Positions 48,172-58,600 of a stretch of 64,000 nt of DNA are shown one piece after another. Every line of letters starts with the position of its first letter. The first letter of the stretch is position 1. Both the position numbers and the translations under genes were made by a program. This DNA comes from Ceratopteris richardii (lineage: Eukaryota > Streptophyta > Polypodiopsida > Polypodiales > Pteridaceae). Under the pieces are notes generated by a model. The model was given only the letters and a program-made list of their open reading frames with translations, had not been told where the DNA came from and searched no databases. The stretch is taken from assembly GCA_020310875.1 (NCBI GenBank), contig CM035435.1, positions 67,783,955-67,847,954 on the forward strand, in the 5' to 3' direction.

Positions 48172-49176
48172 TTAGTTGTAGTAGGTGGTGTTGTAGGATT
48201 GATTCTGTCCCGAACTTCTTCCTCCACCTCTACCATAGCCTCCTCTTTGACTTTGTCTACCTCTTTGAAAATTACTTTGATATCTTCCACCTCGACCTCT
48301 GCTATTGTTGTTTTGATTCTGGTTTGATCCTTGTTGGTTGTGCCAACAGTCATGAGCCAAATGATTACTCAATCCACAGATCCAGCAAGCCTTTTTGTTG
48401 TTATTTTGATTACCTCTTCCTCTTCCAAAACCTCTTGCTCTTCCTCTGCCAGTGCCTTTACCTCTTGCATAATAAGCTTGAGAATTAGACTCCTCTTCAT
48501 CCTTTGCTTTACCTTTATCTCCTTTCTTCTTATTCTTCATGTACATTGCAGAACTTTGACCTTTATCTCCATCTCCCTTCAAGTCTTGCTCATATGTGAG
48601 CATCAAACCAAGCAACTGGTTCAAATCTGGAACATAATGATTTAATGAAAGTTCTGTTGATAAGACAAAAGGTTTCCACCTTTCATCCCCTCTCAAGCCT
48701 GCAAGTAGTTGAGCAATCAATCTGTGATCTTCAACATCTTCATCTATGGATCCAAGACTATCTGCTAGATCCTTCATCTTAGTGACATAATCACTAATGG
48801 TTTGACTTGGCTTCTTCTTGAATGTTGTAAACTCTGACCATAGACTTGCTTTCCGTGCTTTAGTAGTGCTTTGGAAATGATATTCCAATGCATTCCATAT
48901 ATCTTCTGATGATTCCAATCCTCTGATGTGTGGTAGCAAATGATCAGAGATTGTATTGTAGATGTATGCTTTTGCACTTGCATCCTTCTTCTGCCAATGC
49001 TTTAAAGCATCAAGTTCTTCTTTCTTTGGTCAGCTTTCATCTTCGAATACTGGCTTCTCTTCTTCACCTGTTACATATACCATGAGATCCTTACTCATAA
49101 GTAAGGCTTCCATTCTCATTACCCATGCGGGGTAATTATCTCTGTCCAGTTTGTCAATGGAGATATGATCTGCCAT
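48172..49176 (-). pseudogene. Copia gag of element C
   Basis: Starts at 49176 (MADHISIDKLDRDNYPAWVM) and aligns along its length with the gag of element D, including the capsid motifs, LRGDERWKPF and the zinc knuckle CWICGLSNHLAHDC. One in-frame stop (TGA, plus-strand 49030-49032) interrupts it about 48 codons in. It ends at the deletion junction after 'YNTTYYN'. Confidence 0.88.
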
Positions 49177-49373
49177 AGTTCTTTTCTTCTGCTGCAACCT
49201 GTGAGCTTAAAGGATAAAGGATAATACCTTTTGAAGTTCTTTGTGTATGAGGATACTTTTGAAGTAACCTTTTGATGCCTTGTGTCTTCAAATGCTTCAC
49301 CTTTCAAACTTTAATGGAAAACTTTACAAAACTTCTCGTACCTTTGTCGTCTTCTGCTCTCGAGAATCTTTCT

Positions 49374-49385
49374 GCTCTGATACCA
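49374..49385 (-). other. Primer-binding site of element C (initiator tRNA-Met)
   Basis: TGGTATCAGAGC on the minus strand, two bases from the LTR edge. Confidence 0.93.
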
Positions 49386-49387
49386 CT

Positions 49388-50451
49388 TGTTGATGTATAA
49401 AACACCACAAGAAATGAATTAAGGTGACACTAGAACACCTCTATGGTCACCATTAACTCATTGCCACTCTAAACTTTGAGAAATGATAGCTTAAAGTGAG
49501 AACTTTGCTTCTACAGAAATTCCTAGTCACCGAAATGACATACCTTCAGTATTTTGCTAATTTCTCCTAGCTCACATATTATTTCTCTATGCAACTTTAT
49601 AAGCTGAAACTAGAAGAGTAGAGCTTTCCAACAAGCTATCATATGCATCAAACGAAGCTCTAGAACTCAAGTTATGGCCCTCACAAGATGACCCTGTATG
49701 ACCTTCCAAAACTGGAAATTTTTGCCTGTTTTAGTATTCCTGATGTCCAAAAATAAAAAATTCGATGCCTGGCATCGAATTTCAGTCCAAGTCGATGCCG
49801 GGCATCGACTTTGAGCTTTTTTAGGCCCTTTTTCTGCACCAGAAATACTCTCTTTTACACACACATGAAGAAGACCACTTGTATGCTAGAAGTCGATGCC
49901 AGGCATCGACTTTATGCTCAAACTCGATGCCAGGCATCGAGTTGCTCCACAAACTTCATATTTTTAAAAGATTCAACAATAGTTAACACAGAGAATGAAA
50001 AAATGACTTATCAGCCAAGATTCGATGCCAGGCATCGAATTGCTCAGAAAACTTGAACTTTTGAATTCATCACACAGTAGGCAAACATGGAGATGATGAA
50101 GAGAGACTCATACACAGAACTTTACTCAGTTCTTCTCATAACTATAAAAACTCAGAAGTTTTACAGATGCTTTCTCACTCAGAGAAGCCCGACTATACTC
50201 AGTCATACAAAAATGAGTTCTTCTCACTTTCTCTCTCTCTCCCTCCTTCTTCTTCTCTCGCGTCAGTTAATACTAACTAACTTATATAGATTTTCTCATT
50301 CCCGTGATTTTTAAAAAACTTCTAGAACTAAAGTGAACTAACTTTACAAGTATAATACAGTTGTGAATTTGTCCCTTCACATAGGCATGGGGTTTTCTTC
50401 CTAAGATTTGACCTCCAAATATATGTCCAATTAGTGAGTGTTTCTCCAACA
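49388..50451 (-). mobile_element. 5' LTR of element C
   Basis: 1064 bases, TGTTGGAG...CATCAACA on the minus strand, with a TATA box (TATATAAG) at 50288-50281. The transcribed part contains five near-perfect 17-base palindromes. Confidence 0.88.
49762..50038. repeat. Five spaced palindromes TCGATGCC-N-GGCATCGA
   Basis: Perfect 17-base cores at 49762-49778, 49792-49808, 49893-49909, 49924-49940 and 50022-50038, separated by 13-84 bases. The flanking bases vary between copies but stay complementary across each palindrome. They lie 240-520 bases downstream of the TATA box in the LTR's sense direction, so within the predicted R/U5 leader. Confidence 0.95.
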
Positions 50452-50654
50452 CATGGTAGCCCAACTTAATACAGAAACCCAGAGTTATGAATATAAGGAA
50501 TACCAAGGGGCTTATAGAAGCAAAGGACTAACTTCGGATAAAGTAACAAACTGTCTGACAATCCTTATTGCTTCTTCGACCACTAGGTGCGTGTACTAAG
50601 GAGCCACAGACAAGTTGCAGAGAAGAAGCAAATCCTGTCAAGGGATGACAGAGA

Positions 50655-50669
50655 CAAAGAGGGGGAGAG
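50655..50669 (+). other. Polypurine tract of element A
   Basis: acaaagagggggagag directly precedes TGTTGCAG of the 3' LTR. Confidence 0.8.
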
Positions 50670-51098
50670 TGTTGCAGAAAAAAGAGGCACAAAAGAGGAG
50701 CCCCAAAATTTTCAAATGAATGGGCATAAAATTCTTCTTCAAATTTCTAGGAGATTCCCTCGAAACCATGTAAATGCACTAGAGGAGTCCTCTAGATGCA
50801 TAAGCCCCAAATCATTGTAACATACTTCTTGTAAAATAGTAGGAAGTTAGAGATTAGTTAATAAAGTGCCGGTTCCATATGTGAAAGGACCATTTTTAGG
50901 GCACATGTATATACATCACTTTGTGACACTTTGTAAACACTTTTTTGAATCTGCTTCTTCCCTGCTGATTTTCATCTTGTCTATGATCTTTTGTGTGTGT
51001 GTGTAATGCTTGAAATGTGTGTGTAGGACTGTTGTCTATCCCTCCCCATCACTTTTGAACTACTATAGTGTGTGTGTGAGCCAATACGAGTTGTGGAG
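50670..51098 (+). mobile_element. 3' LTR of element A, first part
   Basis: Matches 22314-22766 of the 5' LTR and breaks off after 'gagttgtggag' where element B begins. The remaining roughly 425 bases should follow element B outside the window. Confidence 0.88.
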
Positions 51099-51681
51099 TG
51101 TTGGCAGTATACGAGAAGAGGCAAGTACGAGCATACAAGCAGATCTAGCACTAAGGCAACCCTTTATTTTTTTCAAAACCCTTACACCATTTAAAAGTGA
51201 TTCTCATCACTAAAAACCCCTGTAAATACCATTTTCACCTTTTTGTAGCTCTAATTTGTACAAGCCGAGGATTCCTCGAGCTTGAGGAGCCTTAGAAGTA
51301 GTTGCCTACCAATTTTCGTATTTTTTAGACCTCGTTTGAGCCCTCAAATAAGCCTTGGAACCTAATTTTTAACTAGGCCGGACACTAGGTCTGGACAGGG
51401 CCAAAGCTAGTCAAAAACTATAAATAGAGCTAGAGAGCTCATTTTTGGGCTAGCTTCTTGTAGTTTTGAGCTTGTATGAGAACTTGGTTGCAATAGAAGT
51501 GATTCCATTGGCTTACTCTCTTTGTTCTTGCCGTGTGTGCGCGTGTGCGTGTATGTGTGTGCATGTTAGTGTGCTTCTCACTCACACAATTGTGCCTTCA
51601 CTTGCTCGAGGTCTTCATACCATCCTCATGTCTTCCCGGATTGACATTAAAGGAGGTGCTACTCATCACTGAGCTACACCA
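51099..51681 (+). mobile_element. 5' LTR of element B
   Basis: Starts TGTTGGCAG, ends cacca, about 583 bases, with a TATA box (tataaata) at 51419-51426. It resembles the relict LTRs at 4290-4907 and 19487-19860. The right boundary is set by spacing to the primer-binding site and could be off by a few bases. Confidence 0.75.
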
Positions 51682-51686
51682 AATTT

Positions 51687-51704
51687 TAGCGTCGTTGCCG
51701 GGGA
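51687..51704 (+). other. Primer-binding site of element B (tRNA-Asp)
   Basis: TAGCGTCGTTGCCGGGGA matches 16 of 18 bases of the complement of the plant tRNA-Asp 3' end. Confidence 0.85.
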
Positions 51705-53459
51705 TTCGAGCTTTGAGGACGAGTGTGTGATGGTAAGACGTAGAGAGGACGCGTTGGAATGGTAAGTAGTCGGTAAATTTCTGATTTTTCTCCATCTCCA
51801 TCTCCATCTTCACCTCCTTCTCCATCTCCACCTCCACCTCCTTCTCCACTACATATTCCCTCTTCCTTGTCATTCCCCTCATTTGTTGTGTGCGAGTTTG
51901 AGAGAGAGCGAGCGTGTGTGTTCTTGTTTTGTGTGTTTTTGCATGTTTCTTGCAGGTTGCAGCTCCATCATCATCTCCAGCAAGCTCAGCAGGTACGGAA
52001 TCTGTCTGCACAGTCCCCGAGGCGTCGAGCTCGAGCTATCGTGACACTCCGAAAACTTCACCCAATCACGATTCTGAGTGCACCACGACACTGCGCAGGC
52101 CTAGAGCTCCCAGGATCACTAGACAGAATAGAAAAATTCACCATATCCCGAGCTATCGCGACACCTCGAGGTATCGCGACACCTCACGAGCTATCGCGAC
52201 ACCTCACGACCTATCGGGACACCTCACGACCTATCGCGACACCTCACGACCTATCGCGACAACTCACGACCTATCGCAACACTTGGGAGTATCGCGACAC
52301 CTCACGAGCTATCGCGACACTTGGGAGTATCGCGACACCTCACGACCTATCGCGACACCTCACGAGCTATCGCGACACTTGGGAGTATCGCGACACCTCA
52401 CGACCTATCGCGACACCTCACGAGCTATCGCGACACTCACGACCTATCGCGACACCTCACGAGCTATCGCGACACCTCACGACCTATCGCGACACTCACG
52501 ACCTATCGCGACACCTCACAAGCTATCGCGACACTTCGACCCGACCTATCGCGATACATGGGCTTAACGCATGAAAATTTAGAGTAATTTAATTGACTGA
52601 ATCAAGGTATCTTTGGGCTTAATCTTGGACACATTGGGAGGATATAAGAGCCTTAGGAGTGGGCAAAAGACCTAGAAACCAGGGAGGAATTTCCTGAACC
52701 CTGAGCGCCTGTTTGGGCCCCTAAGTGCCTGAATGGTCATAACTTCACCATACGAACTCCGATTAATGAGATTTTGGTCTCGTTGGAAAGCTTGTTGAAA
52801 ATCCTACGTGGACCTCGACTGGTTTTTTATAGAATCATACGTGGAGTTTTAGAACATGTATTTTCAAGTTGGCCTTTAGGTGAGACTAGGTGGTCCTAAG
52901 ATTGAGGGGGTGCAGTGAGTTACTCCAGGGGGGACTACAAATATTGATGTGTGTCTGTCAGTTACTTGTGGTAATAGAGCTATACTGACTGGTGAGCTTT
53001 TGCAGGAACATTGTGTGCACTCAAGGCAATCCAAAGCAAGCTAGAAAGGGTGAGTACCAAGCTTGGGAGAAGGCTTCCTGGGCTTGTGTAGTAGTTTGGT
53101 CAACCAGCTAATTGAGGTTGGAAGATCTCTCAACCCTCCTTTGTCAATTCCTAGCCTAGGCTAAGTACGACTTAGGTGTGGTAATTAATTAGGGCAACGT
53201 TAGGCACGAATCAAGTCCAAGAGTATTAATCAACCAAGTGCAAGAATTAAGTAGGTCTTAAGTGCGAAAACTCTAAGGGACAAAAGGTAAACTGGATTCG
53301 ATCACTTATCAAGTGCGAAATTCACTTAAGTACTCCTGACGACGCAATTTCAGACAAGATCATAAACATAATATTCAACTCAAAAGAACAAAGTGATTGG
53401 TGCAAATTAACCTGCAACGAGAGTGTGCTTGGGTCCAAGGGGGTAGATAAATCAGGCAT
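51705..53459 (+). other. Long leader of element B
   Basis: Untranslated-looking region between primer-binding site and gag. It contains a (TCCACC/TCCATC)-type stretch near 51790-51850, the 20-base minisatellite (52139-52566), and about 900 bases with no repeat or ORF I can assign. Confidence 0.6.
52139..52566 (+). repeat. Minisatellite with unit CTATCGCGACACCTCACGAC/G, about 21 copies
   Basis: Units of 19-20 bases, nearly all with an intact TATCGCGA core; variable ends (cacgag, cacgac, ttgggag) alternate in a partly higher-order pattern. Because the unit has no stop codon in three plus-strand frames, long open frames (up to 235 codons) cross it; these are repeat artefacts. Confidence 0.95.
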
Positions 53460-55635
53460 ATGAACCTTCGATCAGGCAGACACTTAGGCCGAGACAGACA
53501 AAGCCTCAGATCTTCTGAAGCTAGTGTCAATCACACTGCCAGGTCTTGGGCCCAGCAGTTGAGTGATTACCCATACACTCCCAGATCAGAAACAAGTGAT
53601 TCTGAGATGTCCTATCACATGGAGAGACCAGTAGGTAGTTCAGGGGTGGCTTATCTAGAAAAGCCAGAGGGACCTTACAAGACTCAATTGGAATACATCA
53701 GGACAAATCCTCTAGGTGCTCGCATCTACGAAGACGGACTGAGAAGATCTGTGCTCCAGATGAAGAACCCCGATCAACCCCATGGACTAGAACACCCAGT
53801 AGTGAAGTTTGAGAATGGAGCATACCTAGATAAAGAAGGGACTATATATATAGTCACCACTCTTCCTGATAGAACTGATGAGTTTGGAAATGTGATTGCA
53901 GAAACTGATATGGGTGATATAGAGCAAGGAAATTTAGAGAAAGAGCCGAGAACTCCCTGCGGTAAATCTGTCTTGACCAGAATCATGACTCCAGAATTGA
54001 TTCCACAGGATAATAAAAGCATAGATTTGCTTTTAAACCGAGAAACTGATGAGGCCTTTTGGAGGTATAAGCCCAGGCAAAGTAACCTACTTAGAGAATA
54101 TATCAGAGAAGATCTTCGTGGTCACCGAGCATGGCAGACATGCCTACACATGGAAGGGTGAATTTGTTTTTCCCCAACCTCGGTCTAATGTGTCTTACAG
54201 TCACCAAGGAGCTGGGACCTCCCAAGCTCATGGAGCTCAAAGAGATAGAAGTAGAGACAAACCTGAGGTAAGTTTTGCCAACTCCCTGGGAAGAGAAAGA
54301 ACGGGAACAGAAAGGAATAGAGTGGGACCTGAGGGACATAGAACCCCATGGAATCAAAGGAATGATGACGATTTCCCTTTGCCAAGACCGAGAGAACACA
54401 CTAGGACCCTGCGACCAACTCAACTGGTGAAGTCCATGAAGAATTACTTCGATGGCACTGGAGACCCTTATGACCATGTGGCAGAATTTCGGCAAGTCTT
54501 GAAAGCGGAACAGATAGAGGACCTATTCACACAATATAATGCTTTTGGTCTAACCCTTAGGAACACTGCCCTTACGTGGTTTCAACCACTGAACGAGAGG
54601 CATTTCAGAAACATAGACCAGCTCTTAGAGGCATTTATAATTGAGTTTTCTAAGAGTGGAATAAGGCACAACACTTCCTCACTAATTCATAGCTTCAAAC
54701 AAACACCTCAAGAGACGGTCAGACTAGCTGGAAGAAGATTTAGGCAGTACCTGGAGAGATGCCCGATGTCGGATTTACCCACACCAGCCAAGCAAGTGGC
54801 CTTGTTCTTAGATGGATTGTTGAGCACCAAGCTCAGGTCATATGTGTATCTGAAGGACCCCAGAGCGATAGAAGGGTGCGTGCGCATGTGCATAGACATT
54901 GAGGACAATCTAGGTGAGGAATTAGAAATATCAAAAATCTATAAGGATTCTGATAGCTCTAGTAGCCTCTCATCTGGTCAATCCACATCCATTGAGGAAC
55001 TTGCAGAGAAGGTAGCTCAAAAACTAGGTGTCTCTAGCAAACAAATTCCGAGATTTGCCTCAGTTAAGCGGTGTTACACTTGTGGCAGTGACCATGTGGC
55101 AAATGTATGTCCCATTATGGCCCAACCCCAGGCGAATCCTAGTAGCCAGTACTGCACCATAGAGTGCAAGTACACTAACCACACTGCACAAGACTGCCCA
55201 TATAACAAACAAACTGTTAGGCAAAGTTACCCTCAGCCATATCCACAAGAGGGTAGATACCAGAATCAGTACCCACCACAACAATACAACAGACCACAGC
55301 AAACTTATCATCCAACTTATCAAGGGCAGCAGAGACCTCAACCAGTCCTAGTGCAGCAACCCCCTGCTCCAACCAATGTGATCCCAGTGAAATATGCATC
55401 TGCTGAAGAAAATCCGAATAGAGCCATAGTCCCAGTCACCCCATTGCTATCAGACAGTGATCCAAGTGACCATAGTTTTGACTCCACACATATTGATAGC
55501 CCACATGCTTACTACATGCAGTCACCCGAGCATAACGAGTCATACTATTATGAGGACCCAAGTGAAAGTAGTGGGGAACCTGAGTATGCCAATGTCATGT
55601 ACACAAACCCCAACTCTAGACCTCAACCTAGGTAG
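53460..55635 (+). pseudogene. gag of element B (frameshifted)
   Basis: Starts MNLRSGRHLGRDRQ at 53460. The first frame runs to 54161; the homologous sequence continues in another frame from about 54055 (GKVTYLEN...), so a small indel lies near 54050-54080. The capsid region (about 54400-54900) shows YFDGTGDPYDHVAEFRQ, LTWFQPL and SSLIHSFKQ. Zinc knuckles are CYTCGSDHVANVC and CTIECKYTNHTAQDC. It ends at UAG 55633-55635, but the same frame continues beyond it with two more knuckles (CFRCQGDHLIRDC, CQDCGKEHLLRDC). The homologous position in element A is not a stop. Confidence 0.85.
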
Positions 55636-58600
55636 GTACGACCCCCATTTCCTAGAGGACCATGCTTCAGATGTCAGGGAGATCACCTTATACGTGATTG
55701 TCCACTGCCTACCCCTACACAATCTCAACCAGTAACCATTCAGGGTTTCTGTCAAGATTGCGGGAAAGAGCATCTCCTACGAGATTGCCCAAAGAACCGT
55801 AATAACATGCCTAAAATCACTCCTATCAATGTTGTTGGGTTAGTTGTAGACTCCACAGGGAGTGTGACTTCCACTGCACCTGTGCAAGTGATCACAAGAG
55901 CCCAGGCACTACAACAAAACCAAGGTGTTGGTCAGGAAAAGAGCCCCGAGGTGAGTGAAACAGAGAGCATAACCAAAAAGAGGACTAGAGCCTGGAAGGA
56001 TAGTCGTGAAAGAATGAAAAGGCAATGGGCAAAAAAGATGAGCGAACTTGAAGAAAGCTTGAGAGAAACCAAAGCAAAAATCATAGAGATCACATCTCAA
56101 CCGCACTCTCACACATTCCCATCGCTACCATCCCCATCACCCTCCATCCCTCCACCCTCTAATACACCCCACGTAACCCACCCACCACCCCGAGTAGGAT
56201 CAGTATTAGCTGATCCCACTCCTGAAGACATAGACATGATGCTTAAAGCATATCAGGCCAGAATCCAAGAAGGGCCAAATGTAACGGATCATGACAAGTG
56301 CTACCCTAGAGCTGACCTGGAGATAGAAAGAACCAAGCTTTGCACGAAAATGGTCGCATTGGCTCAGACTATGTTTGAAGCCAGTCGCCTTTTCAATTAC
56401 TCGGGCTCAGCCAAGACACAATTACACTTGGATGGACTTCTAGAGAATTTAGAGGGCATAATTGCAAGATCTGCCAAGGAAGAGAAAAATCAAGAAAGAG
56501 ATAAAGCAAGCAAAAACATGACCCATCCCCCACCGAAAGCTTATGTGCCCAATTCCACTAAACCAGACAACCCCCCCTCCCTAGAAAGAATAGAGAGGCT
56601 AACTGCACAATCAGAAAAGGAACCCGCCTCTCAAAATAAGGGCAAGGCAAGTGAGAACGTGAGCCTACCTCCCCAGGAAGCCTACGTGCCTAACTCTACG
56701 GAGCCAGACACATCATCTTCTATGAATCGGTTCACACCAAAATTCCTACGCGAGATTCAAGAAGACAAATGGGCTAAAGAGAGTGAAGTCCCTCCTCCTA
56801 TTGAACTTGTGGATGATGCACGCGACCAATTCCCACAAGACATCCCATCCATCTATGAGGAGCAGGAGAGCACCCACTCTCAGGAAAGACTAGACTTTGA
56901 GTCTAACTCTCTACAAGAATTACCCCACTTCACAGGCCCATGGGAGGCAAAGTCCACCTGTATGAGAGCACCTACAGTCATGGTAAGAAACGAAGATTCA
57001 GTCATACCTAGGAACACAGAGGTAGTGAAGAACACCAAAGTGCAGTGCAATCTCACTTTGGAAGAGCTGCTTAAGGTTAGACCAGAAGTGTGGAAACATG
57101 TAGTCACTCAAGTGCCCGAGATAGCAAAACCTCATTCCCAGGTAGGATCACATAGGACAGTGCCAGAGATACCCTTGGATAAGATAGGTGATATGTGTGA
57201 AGGTGAAGAAGGGAACACCTATCTTCCCATTACCTACCAGGAGTACACCACCAAGGCAATTTTGGACTCAGGTGCAGGAGTTGCAATTGCCACCACTTCC
57301 CTATGGAAGTGTTGGGGCAAGCCGGCACTCCGACCAACGAGAATGAAATTGCATATGGCTGATGGTCATATTGAAAGGCCCTTAGGATTTCTAGAAGGAA
57401 TAACTCTCACTACATGTGGGGTTGAGTTTGAGCATACTTTTGCTATATGCGACTTTAGCAAAAACCAAGCCTACGAGATGATTTTGGGAAGGCCATTTAT
57501 GCGGCAATTGCAAGTAGTCCAGGATTGGGGAACCAATTCCTTGTATTTGCAACATCTAGGTGTTACAACCAAAGTCAATCTTAAGGATTACTCTCATAGA
57601 GACGTACCGCCTATTCAATGGAATCCCATCCATAGAGCCAAAGATGAGACTGAGTCTGTGCATTCCATAGGATCAGGATCCTCATGGATGCATGAGGACA
57701 CTCACTTATGGATGTGCAAAGTAGCAGTAGAGGAAGAGAAGAGAGAAAAGGCTAGAGAAATAGGTGCAAACGAAACACATAGACCCATTCAAGACCCAGC
57801 CTATGCACCTGTAGTTTTTCCAGACGAAGAATTCGAACCTCACGGCTGGGCAGAAATTCTAGCAACCATGGATGTAGCCATCAATGAGGAACAATGGAAA
57901 CCTCACTGTGATGAGGATGGCTATGACATTTCAGTCTTCTCCATAGAGCCGATCATGGGAGAGGCAGTTTTAGAAGAGTGTGAACCTAGCCCTGATGCAT
58001 TTGAGGATGCGAGCGACTCCGATCTAGAGTCAATCATTATGGACCCACCTTTTGCATCAGATGAAGAATACTTCTATGAAGTAGAATTTCAACCCCAGAG
58101 GCACGGAGATCTTACAAATGATGTAAGGCTAGCCACGCATGTAACTCCTAAGGAAGAAGGAAAGAAAAGAAAGAAGAAGGAAGTCACTCTGGAGGAAGAA
58201 GAATCCTTGTTTGAGGTCCCTGAAAACTTTAAAAAATATGAGATAGACGATAGGAGGGTCATGATAAGAATGCCTAAACGTGAGGCACAAGCAGGAGAAG
58301 CCTATGATAGCAAGGAAACTACCAAGAAAATAGTTGTCGCCATCGAGGAAGGAGAAGAAAGATGCACATACATAGGTCATGACCTGACAGAAGAGGAAGA
58401 ACAAGAGCTGATAGCCTTGCTAAGAGAATACCGAGATGTATTTGCTTGGAGTTATAAGGACTTGAAAGGGGTAGACCCTGATATATGTTCACATACAATC
58501 CCCATGACCTCAGATGCCAGACCCTCGAAACAGAAGCCCTACACATACAACGATAACTATGCTGCTAAGATCAAAGAGGAGATAGATCGACTGGTTGAAG

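Larger units (their letters stand above)
47961..50451 (-). mobile_element. Element C: internally deleted Copia retrotransposon
   Basis: Flanked by the target duplication catgg (47956-47960, 50452-50456). The right LTR (5' LTR) is complete, 49388-50451; a tRNA-Met primer-binding site (49374-49385) and most of gag follow on the minus strand; then the sequence jumps from the end of gag straight into the last 210 bases of the 3' LTR (47961-48171). All of pol and most of the 3' LTR are missing. Confidence 0.88.
22314..51098 (+). mobile_element. Element A: decayed Ty3/gypsy (Athila/Tat-like), host of nested insertions
   Basis: 5' LTR at 22314, tRNA-Asp-type primer-binding site, leader with a TATCG-rich array, gag, pol with two protease-like domains, a third ORF, polypurine tract and a 3' LTR that starts at 50670 and is cut at 51098 by element B. 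Elements D (with E inside it) and C interrupt it. Without those insertions its visible part is about 13.8 kb. The LTRs are roughly 95% identical by eye over the shared 430 bases, plus a deletion of about 25 bases. All ORFs carry stops and frameshifts. The second TSD (gcctc) must lie beyond the window. Confidence 0.85.

Noticed and set aside
49762..50038. CRISPR-like array of palindromic repeats
   Set aside because: Spacing is irregular (13-84 bases), repeats are only 17 bases, there are five copies inside a plant LTR, and no cas genes are present.
51867..52574. Open frames of 88-235 codons across the element B leader
   Set aside because: The 20-base minisatellite unit has no stop in three plus-strand frames, so all three stay open with Arg/Thr/Ser-rich repeats. 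There is no conservation in element A and no gag similarity.
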